NCBI GenBank assembly: GCA_042093735.1
Contig: JBELEM010000003.1
Coordinates: 40,246-104,245 of the forward strand
Direction of reading: 5' to 3'
Source of the DNA: Hellea sp042093735
GTDB lineage: Bacteria; Pseudomonadota; Alphaproteobacteria; Caulobacterales; Maricaulaceae
Length of the DNA stretch: 64,000 nucleotides
Made by a program: the position numbers and the translations under genes. Under the pieces are notes generated by a model. It saw nothing but the letters and a program-made list of their open reading frames with translations. It was not told the DNA's origin and searched no databases. Shown here piece by piece: positions 34,712-44,061 of this stretch (positions are counted from its first letter, which is position 1; each line of letters opens with the position of its first letter).

Positions 34712-35500
34712 ATGGCAGATAAAAAAGAAAATACGACTGTATCTGGAAATGTAATGTTTTATCAGAACCCACAACCACTTACAAAAGACAAGCATCAGAA
34801 GTTTGGCGTTAGTCCCATAGCAAAGCCCTTTGAGTTTATGGCTGATCAGCATTTTATGCCACTTACTGCACCTGAGTTTGGTGCAGCTGCAGCATCATAT
34901 CCTATAATATTCGCAGGCGAAGAGCGCAATCCTTTGGCTGTAATGGGCGTTAGGACAGGTGAGAATCTATTCGTGAATGATGGTGAGTTTGAGCAAGACT
35001 TTTACTTGCCAGCTTTTGCTCGCCGTTTTCCCTTTGTATTAGCTAATGATAAGCCAAATGGTCGTTTTGTAGTATGTGTTGATGAGGGTGCAAAGTGCGT
35101 TACTAATAAAAAACCACAGCAGAAATTTTTTGAAGGTGACGATACATCCGCATTCACCAAAGAAGCTTTTCAATTTTTACAAAATTTTGAGCGTGACAGA
35201 CAAGCAACTGAACGTATGATTGGAGTATTTAAGGAGCTTGATTTATTTGAGCAGAAAGAAATGAACTTTCAGGGGCAGAATGCTGATGGCACTCCTGCGG
35301 AGCAACAAAGAATCGCAGACTACTATGCAATCACTGAGGATAAATTAAAGGGGCTTTCTGCTGAAAAACTTAAAGAGTTTACTGATAACGGTTACCTAGC
35401 TGTAGCTCATTCACACATGGTTTCACTGGGTAATTGGCAACGACTTGTTAACAAGACTTTGAGACGTGTTAATGATGCGGCGGCAGCTGAAAAAAAATAA
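34712..35500 (+). CDS. SapC-family protein
   Basis: Member of the SapC family (262 aa), found in many alpha- and gammaproteobacteria and named after a Campylobacter S-layer locus; its biochemical role is not established. Family-like features: FMPLTAPEFGAAAASYPIIFAG near residue 50, VNDGEFEQDFYLPAFARRFPF near 90, and the C-terminal VAHSHMVSLGNWQRLV. There is no signal peptide. An intrinsic terminator follows 19 bp after the stop codon, so the gene is monocistronic. Confidence 0.85.
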   Translation: MADKKENTTVSGNVMFYQNPQPLTKDKHQKFGVSPIAKPFEFMADQHFMPLTAPEFGAAAASYPIIFAGEERNPLAVMGVRTGENLFVNDGEFEQDFYLPAFARRFPFVLANDKPNGRFVVCVDEGAKCVTNKKPQQKFFEGDDTSAFTKEAFQFLQNFERDRQATERMIGVFKELDLFEQKEMNFQGQNADGTPAEQQRIADYYAITEDKLKGLSAEKLKEFTDNGYLAVAHSHMVSLGNWQRLVNKTLRRVNDAAAAEKK

Positions 35501-35518
35501 TTACCCTTAAATTATTAA

Positions 35519-35547
35519 AAAAACCCACTTCATTGTGGGTTTTTTTG
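35519..35547 (+). terminator. Intrinsic terminator after the SapC-family gene
   Basis: Eight-base stem AAACCCAC (35521-35528) with GTGGGTTT (35535-35542), six-base loop TTCATT, and a T run to 35546. Textbook rho-independent shape on the plus strand. Confidence 0.9.
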
Positions 35548-35679
35548 TACAATAATTTATAAAACTAGTGCTTCCTTGATCATAAATTTTTATGTTTCGT
35601 AGATATAACATATGCTATGAATGTTTATAGATTTATAGGTAATGTATATAATAGTGCAGATAGCCAGAAAGGAGAGATT

Positions 35680-37734
35680 ATGCGAACAATTATTTTATCT
35701 TTAATAATGATGCTTATTTCTTTCCCTGCATTGGCGGTTAAATCTTCTCCCGTCGATACAGGTAGAGCTACCGCTACTCTGATAAGTAGTCATGATAGTA
35801 TTTTGCCGGGTCAAAAATTTTATATCGCACTTCAGACTAAACTTGATAGAAATTGGCATACATATTGGCAAAATCCAGGCGATAGTGGAGAGCCTGTCTA
35901 TATAGATTGGGCTTTACCTATTGGGATTGAAGCAGGAGTAATCAATTGGCCCTCTCCCAAAGTTATTCAAACAGGCCCAATAGTAAATTATGGGTTTGAG
36001 GGCTCACCAATATTCCCTGTTCAGTTTTCTGTGGGAAAGGACGTAGAACCGGGGTCAATTGTTACCATAACTGCAAATTTTAGTTACCTAGTATGTAAGG
36101 ATATTTGTATTCCGGAAAACGGCAGTGCAAACTTGTCAATTGCCATTGGTCCATCGATAGAGGACATGCTGCAAAAAACGAAAATTGATTTTGCACTTAA
36201 TATGGTTCCTAAAAAAGGGGATATAGAGAGCACGTTGGAACTCAAGGGCGAGACTATAAAAGTAGGGTTTAAAAATTTTTCCCTTGGGAATATTTCCGAA
36301 CTTTATTTTTTCCCATATGAAAATGGATACTTTAAAAACATTAGCAGGAAATCTTCAAGAAACAACAATGATAGATTAGTATTAGAATTAATACCCGACC
36401 TAAGGCGCAAGGAAATTTTTCCTAGTAATGTGAGAGGCGTGCTTACTTATAAAATTAACGGAATACCAAACAGTGAAGTTATTGATCTTGATACAAGTAA
36501 ATTAAAACTAAAAGAAAAAAAACTTCTCAAAAAAACCCCCACTAATTTGTCCTTCGTTAGTGCTTTATTTGGTGCATTTATAGGGGGAATTATATTGAAC
36601 TTTATGCCTTGTGTTTTTCCCATAATTTCAATGAAAGCCTTTTCAATAGCAAAACTAGTGAGTGAAAAAAAATCAGCAATCAAGCGTGATGCGTTACTAT
36701 ATTCAGCAGGAATAATGACTACATTTTTGGTCTTTGCCATTGTAATTATATTGCTGAAATTAGGCGGTGCTGAAATTGGGTGGGGCTTCCACCTTCAGTC
36801 ACCCAGGGTGGTTTCTATCTTATCGATAATACTTTTCCTGGCAGGATTAAGTTTATTGGGTGTATTTGAAACGGGTTCCGTATTTCAAAATTTCAGTAGT
36901 AGAGTAATGCAAAAGTATAAAATGACTAATTCATTTTTTACAGGTGCTTTTGCAGTTGTGGTTGCGACCCCATGTACTGCTCCATTAATGGCTGGAGCTC
37001 TTGGGTATGCTTTTGTATCCACAGGTTTGATTACAATAACCGTACTATTATCTTTAGGAGCTGGGTTTGCGTCACCCTTTTTGTTGTTAGCCTGTTTTCC
37101 AAATATAATTACTAAATTACCAAAACCAGGGGTTTGGATGAAATATTTTAAGGAGGCATTATCATTTCCTATGTTTGCTGCCTCAATATGGCTGTTATGG
37201 GTTCTTGATCAACAAGTAGGTCCAGACGGAGTAGCCAAAGTATTGGTGTCCTTTTTGTTCTTCGTTATAGCAATTTGGTTTGTAAAGAATAATATTTCAG
37301 CCAGGAAGTTATTGGCACCAATTTTTTTAATAATAGCATTAATATTGCCTTTGTACGGAGATTATAATGCAGAAGATAATAACACACTATACGGGTCTTA
37401 CGCAGAGGAGTGGTCTTCAGAGAGAGTTTTGGACCTAAATAATGAAGGAAAAAGCGTATTTGTAAATTTCACGGCAGCATGGTGTGTTACCTGTAAGTAC
37501 AATGAAAAAGTTGTGTTAAATGACCCTAGAGTAAAAAAGTTGTTTAAAGATACTGACACAACATTTCTAGTCGCAGACTGGACAAATAAAAACTCTAAAA
37601 TTACAAAAGAATTAAGAGCTCATGGACGGGCAGGAGTACCATTATATTTAGTATATAGCGACACCTTGATTACGCCAGTAATACTACCGCAAACATTGAG
37701 TTATAATGTTATCAAAAACGCTATAGTCAAATAG
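35680..37734 (+). CDS. ScsB/DsbD-like membrane thiol:disulfide reductase
   Basis: Transfers reducing power from the cytoplasm to periplasmic disulfides (684 aa). Start at ATG 35680 has AAAGGAGA at ideal spacing and begins a signal peptide (LSLIMMLISFPALA); the upstream ATG at 35617 does not. Order of domains: periplasmic N-terminal beta domain with a VCKDICIP cysteine pair near residue 150; DsbD/CcdA membrane core with NFMPCVFPIIS near 310 and VVATPCTAPLMAG near 430; C-terminal thioredoxin domain with AAWCVTCKYNEKV near 605. This arrangement resembles ScsB. pgi follows on the same strand after 27 bp. Confidence 0.87.
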   Translation: MRTIILSLIMMLISFPALAVKSSPVDTGRATATLISSHDSILPGQKFYIALQTKLDRNWHTYWQNPGDSGEPVYIDWALPIGIEAGVINWPSPKVIQTGPIVNYGFEGSPIFPVQFSVGKDVEPGSIVTITANFSYLVCKDICIPENGSANLSIAIGPSIEDMLQKTKIDFALNMVPKKGDIESTLELKGETIKVGFKNFSLGNISELYFFPYENGYFKNISRKSSRNNNDRLVLELIPDLRRKEIFPSNVRGVLTYKINGIPNSEVIDLDTSKLKLKEKKLLKKTPTNLSFVSALFGAFIGGIILNFMPCVFPIISMKAFSIAKLVSEKKSAIKRDALLYSAGIMTTFLVFAIVIILLKLGGAEIGWGFHLQSPRVVSILSIILFLAGLSLLGVFETGSVFQNFSSRVMQKYKMTNSFFTGAFAVVVATPCTAPLMAGALGYAFVSTGLITITVLLSLGAGFASPFLLLACFPNIITKLPKPGVWMKYFKEALSFPMFAASIWLLWVLDQQVGPDGVAKVLVSFLFFVIAIWFVKNNISARKLLAPIFLIIALILPLYGDYNAEDNNTLYGSYAEEWSSERVLDLNNEGKSVFVNFTAAWCVTCKYNEKVVLNDPRVKKLFKDTDTTFLVADWTNKNSKITKELRAHGRAGVPLYLVYSDTLITPVILPQTLSYNVIKNAIVK

Positions 37735-37761
37735 TATAAAAAAAGGATATGAGATTGAACT

Positions 37762-39348
37762 ATGGTTATTAATTCTGAGCATCGTCAGCAAAAGTATAAG
37801 AACCTCGAAGTATTAGCTCAAACAAATTTAAATATAACTGATTTGATGAAAACAGAACCAAACCGCATTGAAAACTTCGTAATGCGAGAGGGTCCATTAA
37901 GAGCTGATTTTTCTAAACAACGTGTGAGCGAAAGATCTTTGAGTGCACTTAAAGAATATGCGGCATCATGTGGCCTCGAAGAATACCGTGCTAAATTATT
38001 TAGTGGTGAAAAAATAAATAACTCTGAGGGTCGTGCCGTTCTTCACATGGCCTTAAGGGGTGTTGGTGGATCAAAGAGTGTACAAGAAGACGTTAAAGCT
38101 ATGCGGCACCGGATGAAAGTTTTTTCTAATAAAATTAGAGGCGATGGAAAGTACAAAGCTATAGTTCATATTGGAATTGGAGGTTCTGATCTTGGCCCAC
38201 GTTTAGTGGCGGATGCTTTCAGTGCAAATGCAGAAATGAAACTAGATTTGCGGTTTGCAGAAAATATTGATGGTGCCTCAATAAACGATGCTTTAGATGG
38301 CCTGAGCCCTAAGAGTACTCTAATTGTTGTGGTTTCTAAGTCGTTCACAACTCAAGAAACTCGTATGAATGCTGAAGCTGCCTATAATTGGCTTGAGACT
38401 GATCTCGGAGCTAATGCTGGAGAAAACTTTATTGCAGTCACAGCAAATCGACAGGGTGCTATCGACTTTATGATCCCTGAAGAGCAAATTTTTGATTTCT
38501 GGGATTGGGTCGGCGGGCGTTATTCTGTTTGGAGTTCAGTTGGTCTATCTTTACAGATTGCATTTGGTACTTCTCTTTTTGATGAGTTCTTGGAGGGTGC
38601 ATCTAAGATGGATTTACATTTTCGTGACCAGCCATTGCATGAGAACTTACCGGTTATGATGGCGATTATAGGCATTTGGAATCGAAATTTTTTAAATTAT
38701 AGTTCTCTTGCTGTAATACCATACTCTAGAAATATACGAAAATTTTCTGCATTTTTACAGCAGCTTGAAATGGAATCTAATGGAAAATATATAAACCGCG
38801 AAGGAGCGCCCGCAGGAATAACTTGTCCTATCATATGGGGTGATGAAGGCACAAATGGGCAACATGCTTTCTTTCAGTGGCTTCATCAAGGAACCCCAGG
38901 AGCTCCAGTTGATTTTATTGCTGTTTTAAAAGACGCTAGTGGAAGACCTGAGCATCATGCTGCTTTATTAGCGAACTGCTTTGCTCAATCAGAAGCCTTA
39001 ATGTTAGGTAAGTCAACAGGTCAGGTACTCAGAGAAATGGGCGGAAGTGATAATATAAGCGCTATTGCGCGGCAAAAAACATTTCCAGGCAACCGTCCAT
39101 CTACGACAATTACTTTAGATGACCTTACACCCTTTTCTCTTGGGCACTTAATTGCGCTTTATGAGCACAAAGTTTTCGTTCAGGGAGTAATGTGGAATGT
39201 AAATAGTTTTGACCAATGGGGTGTGGAACTAGGTAAGATACTTGCTTCTAATATATTAACAGAAATGCAAACTGGCATAAAAGGCCAGCATGACATTAGC
39301 ACATCAAAGTTAATTGATCTTTTCATAAACAGCACCAAAGAGAGCTAG
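37762..39348 (+). CDS. pgi: Glucose-6-phosphate isomerase
   Basis: Interconverts glucose 6-phosphate and fructose 6-phosphate (528 aa, slightly shorter than the common 550). SIS-domain motifs: IGIGGSDLGPRLVADAF near residue 135, VVSKSFTTQETRMNAEA near 190, GGRYSVWSSVGLSL near 250, and QQLEMESNGKYI near 335; EGTNGQHAFFQ and C-terminal QWGVELGK contain the catalytic His and Lys. Together with eda at 50 kb it fits Entner-Doudoroff sugar use or gluconeogenesis. Confidence 0.95.
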   Translation: MVINSEHRQQKYKNLEVLAQTNLNITDLMKTEPNRIENFVMREGPLRADFSKQRVSERSLSALKEYAASCGLEEYRAKLFSGEKINNSEGRAVLHMALRGVGGSKSVQEDVKAMRHRMKVFSNKIRGDGKYKAIVHIGIGGSDLGPRLVADAFSANAEMKLDLRFAENIDGASINDALDGLSPKSTLIVVVSKSFTTQETRMNAEAAYNWLETDLGANAGENFIAVTANRQGAIDFMIPEEQIFDFWDWVGGRYSVWSSVGLSLQIAFGTSLFDEFLEGASKMDLHFRDQPLHENLPVMMAIIGIWNRNFLNYSSLAVIPYSRNIRKFSAFLQQLEMESNGKYINREGAPAGITCPIIWGDEGTNGQHAFFQWLHQGTPGAPVDFIAVLKDASGRPEHHAALLANCFAQSEALMLGKSTGQVLREMGGSDNISAIARQKTFPGNRPSTTITLDDLTPFSLGHLIALYEHKVFVQGVMWNVNSFDQWGVELGKILASNILTEMQTGIKGQHDISTSKLIDLFINSTKES

Positions 39349-39349
39349 C

Positions 39350-40216
39350 TCAATTATTAAGACTCTTTCTTTTTGGGAGTTCTGAAAAATTACCTTGTCT
39401 TTTTTGCTTTTTTGAGATCATTGCTTCTTCCATCTCAGACGGTACTAGCATGGACATGTTCCAAATAGCTATATTATCTAAAGTATCCAATGTGTTGTGA
39501 TCACGTGAATAAGTTATAATCCGTTTGCAACCGTAAACTGCTAGTGGGGGTTTAGATGCTATTTCTTTTGCTATGGCCATAACTGAATTTATCATATCTT
39601 CTTTATTTTCATAGACCTCATTGAATAGACCTCTCTCTTTGCATTCAACTGCAGGCATTTGACGGCCCGTATATGCTAGTTCACGCACTACACCTTCGGG
39701 CATGTGATTAAGTATGCGAGGAAAAGTACCAACATCTGCAGTCATACCAACATTTATTTCAAATATTGTTATGAAGCTATCACTTGTGCCATAACGCATG
39801 TCACAGGCAGTTATAAGGTCTACTCCTCCGCCGTAACACCCCCCTTGTATTGCTGCAATTACAGGTACTCTGCATTGTTCAATTGCGGTAAAACTATTTT
39901 GCAGGGGTAATACGCTATTGTTGTAAAAATCTACTCCGTAATGAGGTTGGTTTTTATCACTACTGCCTCCGATATCGTTAACAAACATCCCAATATCTAT
40001 TCCTGCAGAAAATACTGGCCCTGTAGATGATATAACTATTACTCTTGCTTTAGAATTATCATCGATATCGTTTATAATTTTTGGTAACTCCACCCAAAAA
40101 TCCTTAATCATTGCATTACGTTTTTCAGGCCGACTCAGTATTATATGGGCGACATGATCTTTAATAGAAACTTCAAAACACTTATACTTCACTGCAGAGC
40201 CTTTATTTAAATTCAA
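39350..40216 (-). CDS. Crotonase-family protein, probable dienoyl-CoA isomerase (ECH1-like)
   Basis: Likely delta(3,5)-delta(2,4)-dienoyl-CoA isomerase used for odd-position double bonds (288 aa). The three acidic residues known in rat ECH1 are conserved: Asp in GGGVDLITACD, and Glu and Asp in EINVGMTADVGTFPRI. The oxyanion strand is PVFSAGIDIGMF. It is the last gene of a three-gene minus-strand operon with DUF1330 and HSDL2-like genes. The activity is inferred from these residues and remains untested here. Confidence 0.82.
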   Translation of the reverse strand: MNLNKGSAVKYKCFEVSIKDHVAHIILSRPEKRNAMIKDFWVELPKIINDIDDNSKARVIVISSTGPVFSAGIDIGMFVNDIGGSSDKNQPHYGVDFYNNSVLPLQNSFTAIEQCRVPVIAAIQGGCYGGGVDLITACDMRYGTSDSFITIFEINVGMTADVGTFPRILNHMPEGVVRELAYTGRQMPAVECKERGLFNEVYENKEDMINSVMAIAKEIASKPPLAVYGCKRIITYSRDHNTLDTLDNIAIWNMSMLVPSEMEEAMISKKQKRQGNFSELPKRKSLNN

Positions 40217-40244
40217 GTTTTATTGGTGAGGGGTTATCTTCTAA

Positions 40245-40664
40245 TTAGAATACGCCTTTGTTGTCACAGGAAATTAATAATTGACCTTCTAAACCTGCTC
40301 GCCTGTGTTTATGGATTTTTCGATACTCATCAGAGCTAACAGTCTCAATCATTATTTCAGCACTTGGGTACTTGAATATACCAATTGCGTCCCACTCTCC
40401 TTCTCCCTGCCCAATGAGCCAAGAGTTCATGTTTCCGCCCCATGTTCCGCCTCCTTCGATTTTTTTATCTTTAACAAGTTTAGAGAAAGCAGAGGCGTAT
40501 CGCGCATAGGCTTCACGGCCAGAGACGTTTTCCCCACTCTTATAGGTTGCTCTATCTTTAAATTTTAGAAGGTTTAGCATATAAACAGGTTCTCCAGCTT
40601 TTTTATCTGATAGAAATTTTTTAATCTGTTCTGGTGTAGGCTCTATAGCGTTAAGAGTTGTCAT
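40245..40664 (-). CDS. DUF1330 family protein
   Basis: Small ferredoxin-like-fold protein (139 aa). The family pattern is visible: EPVYMLNLLKFKD near residue 27, SGREAYARYASAF, and WDAIGIFKYPSAE followed by the ASDEYRKI-type segment (here SSDEYRKIHKHR). Its function is not established; related folds include monooxygenases and dehydratases. Its ATG overlaps the HSDL2-like SDR stop codon by 1 bp, so the two are translationally coupled. Confidence 0.75.
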   Translation of the reverse strand: MTTLNAIEPTPEQIKKFLSDKKAGEPVYMLNLLKFKDRATYKSGENVSGREAYARYASAFSKLVKDKKIEGGGTWGGNMNSWLIGQGEGEWDAIGIFKYPSAEIMIETVSSDEYRKIHKHRRAGLEGQLLISCDNKGVF

Positions 40665-41542
40665 TATAAGTATCCTGGATGTTCCATGACGTTTGATGCA
40701 GATTTACTTACCCATTCGCTGGGTATGAAAAAATCAGCTGCCAAAGGGCCGTTATGGCCGGGTTGATTGTATTTGTTAAAATTAGTTTCTCCTGATTCAG
40801 CTAATACGAATTCATCTATAAGAAACTTTCCTGTAATCTCATTTGCGGGCTTAGTAATTAATTCGTACATCGCATCTGCCATAATAGTAGGAAGTCTACT
40901 CATTTTTGCCATGCTATCTCCTCCTAATATATTCCTCACAGCCGCAGTATCTATTGATGTCATGGGCCATAGGGAGTTTACTGCAATTCCATCTTTCCGA
41001 AATTCTTCTGCCATTCCTAATGTGCACATACTCATTCCATATTTAGCCATTGTATAGGCTGTATGGTTCTTGAACCAACGCTTATCCATATCCAAAGGGG
41101 GCGCTATGTTAACTATATGCGGATTTTCAGCTTTTTTTAAATGAGGATGGCATTTTTGGCTTAACATAAAAGTACCCCGTGCATTCACCTCATTCATTAA
41201 GTCGTAACGTTTCATCGGAGTTAATGTAGTTGGGGTTGGTGAAACAGCACTTGCATTATTTATACAAATATCGATTCCCCCAAATTTTTCAACGCAAGAG
41301 TCTATTGCATTATCCACTGCTTCTTCATTTCGTATATCACAAACTATTGGTAATGCTTTTCCCCCTAAACTCTCTATTTCTTTGCTTGCTGTATATATAG
41401 TACCGCTGAGTTTAGGGTGAGGTGAAGCAGTTTTAGCTGCAATCGCTATGTTTGCTCCATCAGAAGCACATTTTTTTGCAATTTCAAGCCCGATGCCTCT
41501 TGAACCACCGGACATAAATATTGTTTTACCTTGAAGTGTCAT
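40664..41542 (-). CDS. HSDL2-like short-chain dehydrogenase
   Basis: SDR (292 aa) closely resembling the SDR half of hydroxysteroid dehydrogenase-like protein 2, a peroxisomal/mitochondrial enzyme linked to lipid metabolism. Characteristic stretches: AAKTASPHPKLSGTIYTA, FGGIDICINNASA, NIAPPLDMDKRWFKNHTAY and YTMAKYGMSM (YxxxK). The usual catalytic serine position reads NIAPP, as in HSDL2. It lacks the C-terminal SCP2 domain of the animal protein. It is the first gene of the operon and diverges from the PadR regulator. Confidence 0.85.
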   Translation of the reverse strand: MTLQGKTIFMSGGSRGIGLEIAKKCASDGANIAIAAKTASPHPKLSGTIYTASKEIESLGGKALPIVCDIRNEEAVDNAIDSCVEKFGGIDICINNASAVSPTPTTLTPMKRYDLMNEVNARGTFMLSQKCHPHLKKAENPHIVNIAPPLDMDKRWFKNHTAYTMAKYGMSMCTLGMAEEFRKDGIAVNSLWPMTSIDTAAVRNILGGDSMAKMSRLPTIMADAMYELITKPANEITGKFLIDEFVLAESGETNFNKYNQPGHNGPLAADFFIPSEWVSKSASNVMEHPGYL

Positions 41543-41608
41543 CTTAAATCCTGTTTTCTTTACCCATATTATATGTAATAAACAACGTAGTCACAAGGAA
41601 AACTCATC

Positions 41609-42142
41609 ATGGCATTAGCAGAAGCAATATTAGTTTGCTTAACTGAACGGCCTATGAGTGGCTATGACTTAGCAAAAAACTTTGATGCTTCGATTGGATA
41701 TTTCTGGAGAGCATCGCACCAACAAATATATCGTGAACTTGGCAAGCTTCGTGAGAAGGGTCTCGTTAGTAGTAGAGAGGTTTCACAAGAAGGAAAGCCC
41801 AATAGAATTATACACACTCTGACTAAAGAGGGTAAACTTTTTTTGCGGGCGTGGTCTAAAAAACCTGTAAATCAGCCATCAATAAAAGACGATCTTATGG
41901 TGAAGTTTTATGCGCTAGAAAATATGGATATAAGTGCTCTTAAGGAGCAATTGTTAATAAGAGTAGACAAGCATAAAGATTTATTAAACAGATATTACAG
42001 AATCAAAGAAAAATATTATGATGGTCAAAATTTAGATCTAACCCAAAAGGGGAAACTGATAGTTTTAGAGATGGGAATTCACACTGAAGTATATAATATA
42101 GAGCGTATTGAAGACAGCTTGAGTAAAATCGAAAAGCTTTAA
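41609..42142 (+). CDS. PadR-family transcriptional regulator
   Basis: Winged-helix regulator (177 aa). N-terminal HTH: MALAEAILVCLTERPMSGYDLAK, quoted in parts as LVCLTERPMSGYDLAK and HQQIYRELGKLREKGLV, then the C-terminal helical dimerisation region (Vir-C-like). It diverges from the HSDL2-DUF1330-ECH1 operon across 66 bp; by family precedent it likely represses that operon and itself until a ligand binds. An 11-bp palindrome with CATAT/ATATG arms lies at 41565-41575 in the shared promoter region. The ligand is unknown. Confidence 0.85.
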   Translation: MALAEAILVCLTERPMSGYDLAKNFDASIGYFWRASHQQIYRELGKLREKGLVSSREVSQEGKPNRIIHTLTKEGKLFLRAWSKKPVNQPSIKDDLMVKFYALENMDISALKEQLLIRVDKHKDLLNRYYRIKEKYYDGQNLDLTQKGKLIVLEMGIHTEVYNIERIEDSLSKIEKL

Positions 42143-43956
42143 TTTTTACTTTTTTGTTGCTCCCAAAGTTCTTTATACAGTCTGTTTTTTTTCAAAAGCT
42201 GTGTGTGTTTTCCTTGTTCAACTATTTTTCCCTTATCCATAACTATTATTTTATCAGCATTCACTATAGTGGACAGTCGATGTGCTATAACAAGCGTAGT
42301 TCTGTTTGCCGAAACTGCCTCAAGAGCGGATTGAATACCTTCCTCAGTTACACTGTCGAGAGCTGATGTCGCTTCATCCAGAATTAGAATAGCAGGATTC
42401 TTTAATAAAGTTCGCGCAATTGCTACCCGTTGTTTTTCCCCGCCTGAAAGCTTTAATCCTCTTTCGCCTACTAATGTTTTATAACCATTAGGAAGACTTT
42501 TGATAAAATCGTGTATTTGTGCATTTTTAGCTACTTTTTCAATATCTTCCTGTGAGGCTGCAGGGTTAGCATATCCAATATTATAGCCTATAGTATCATT
42601 GAACAAAACAGTGTCCTGCGGGACTATTCCTATAAACTTGCGAAGGCTTTCAAGGGAAATTTTTGTTATATCATGTCCGTTAATATGTACTGACCCTGCT
42701 TCTATGTCGTAAAATCTGAATAATATTCGCGACAGTGTAGACTTACCTGCACCAGTAGGCCCTACAACTGCCACTGTATCCCCTCGTTTTATTGTAAAAG
42801 AAACATCTTTTAGTATAGATCGTTCACTTTCGTAACGAAAGCATACGCCAGAAAAATTAATATCTGCCTGGTCACCATTAAGCTTTATTGCGTCAGGACA
42901 ATCCTGTATTTCTGGCTGTAGGTCCAACAGGGCAAACATCTTTTCCATATCAGTGAGAGCCTGCTTAATTTCCCTGTAAGCAAAACCAAGTATGTTTAGT
43001 GGCCTATAAACTTGCATCATAACTAAAGTGATTGTGAGAATGTCACCTGTTGTCATTTCACCCGTAAGGGCCCTTTGAGTAGCTAAAAGAACCAAACCAA
43101 TAAGGCCTATATTCATCAGAAAGCTTTGGCCAATATTTACAGTTGCTAATGATGTTCGTGATAATATGGCTGCTTTTTGGTAGCCTTTCATAGCCTTATC
43201 ATACCTACGAGTTTCATATTGCTCGGCATTAAAATATTTTACAGTTTCATAGTTTAATAGACTATCTATGGCTTTAGAGTTAGCTTCCGTATCTTTTGTG
43301 TTCATATCTCTTCTGAATCTAAGTCTCCATTCAGTAGTAACAACGGTAAACCAGATGTAAGCTACAACCACACCAACTGCAATTAGAGCAAATTCCCAGC
43401 TGTAGGCTACCCAGAATGCTATCCCCGCGAGGGTGAGTTGCAAAAGAGTTGGCCCTATATTAAACAGCAAGAACCTAAAAAGAAAATCGATTGAACGTAT
43501 TCCTCTTTCTATCACACGCGAGATGCCACCTGTACGTTTTTCAAGGTGATAACGAAGTGAAAGTTTATGTAAGTGCCCAAAAGTTAAGGTCGCTATCGAC
43601 CGTTGTGCATGCTGGGCAACTGGGGCGAATATATACTCACGTCCTTCAGATAGCATAATAGATGCTAGCCTTAAGCCCCCATAGGCGAGTATAAGAATAA
43701 GAATGGAACTTCCTATTACTGCGCCTAAACCTAATTCAGTTATTTGGACCTCAATGTTATCACTTGCCTTGCCTAAAAAGAATGGGGCGGCAACAATAAT
43801 AAATTGGCCGGCTATGGTGGCTGTTATAGCAAATAAAGTTCTGATTTTATAAGAAGGTTTACTGTGAGGCCACAGATAAGGCCACAGGCGCCCAAAACTT
43901 TTTAATTGGTAGCCAATCGCCTGCTCTTTAATTCTATTTAAATTTTTTTTTGTCAT
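42139..43956 (-). CDS. ABC exporter, Atm1/HMT-type (permease fused to ATPase)
   Basis: Homodimeric exporter of the Atm1/ABCB7/HMT1 family (605 aa), whose bacterial members export glutathione-based or metal-linked compounds. Six helices fill residues about 30-325. The nucleotide-binding domain has GPTGAGKSTLSRILF (Walker A) near 395, LSGGEKQRVAIARTLL (signature) near 495 and AILILDEATSALDS (Walker B) near 520. The RTGGISRVIERG loop fits the Atm1 group. Its 3' end overlaps the PadR gene by 4 bp. Confidence 0.88.
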   Translation of the reverse strand: MTKKNLNRIKEQAIGYQLKSFGRLWPYLWPHSKPSYKIRTLFAITATIAGQFIIVAAPFFLGKASDNIEVQITELGLGAVIGSSILILILAYGGLRLASIMLSEGREYIFAPVAQHAQRSIATLTFGHLHKLSLRYHLEKRTGGISRVIERGIRSIDFLFRFLLFNIGPTLLQLTLAGIAFWVAYSWEFALIAVGVVVAYIWFTVVTTEWRLRFRRDMNTKDTEANSKAIDSLLNYETVKYFNAEQYETRRYDKAMKGYQKAAILSRTSLATVNIGQSFLMNIGLIGLVLLATQRALTGEMTTGDILTITLVMMQVYRPLNILGFAYREIKQALTDMEKMFALLDLQPEIQDCPDAIKLNGDQADINFSGVCFRYESERSILKDVSFTIKRGDTVAVVGPTGAGKSTLSRILFRFYDIEAGSVHINGHDITKISLESLRKFIGIVPQDTVLFNDTIGYNIGYANPAASQEDIEKVAKNAQIHDFIKSLPNGYKTLVGERGLKLSGGEKQRVAIARTLLKNPAILILDEATSALDSVTEEGIQSALEAVSANRTTLVIAHRLSTIVNADKIIVMDKGKIVEQGKHTQLLKKNRLYKELWEQQKSKN

Positions 43957-44061
43957 TTATTCATTTTTTAAAATCTAAGGAAGCGCTAATTTGTAAACTT
44001 AATATAAACATATTTAATCTAATGTGTCTCATGTTATCTATAATTATCATAACGGAGAGAC

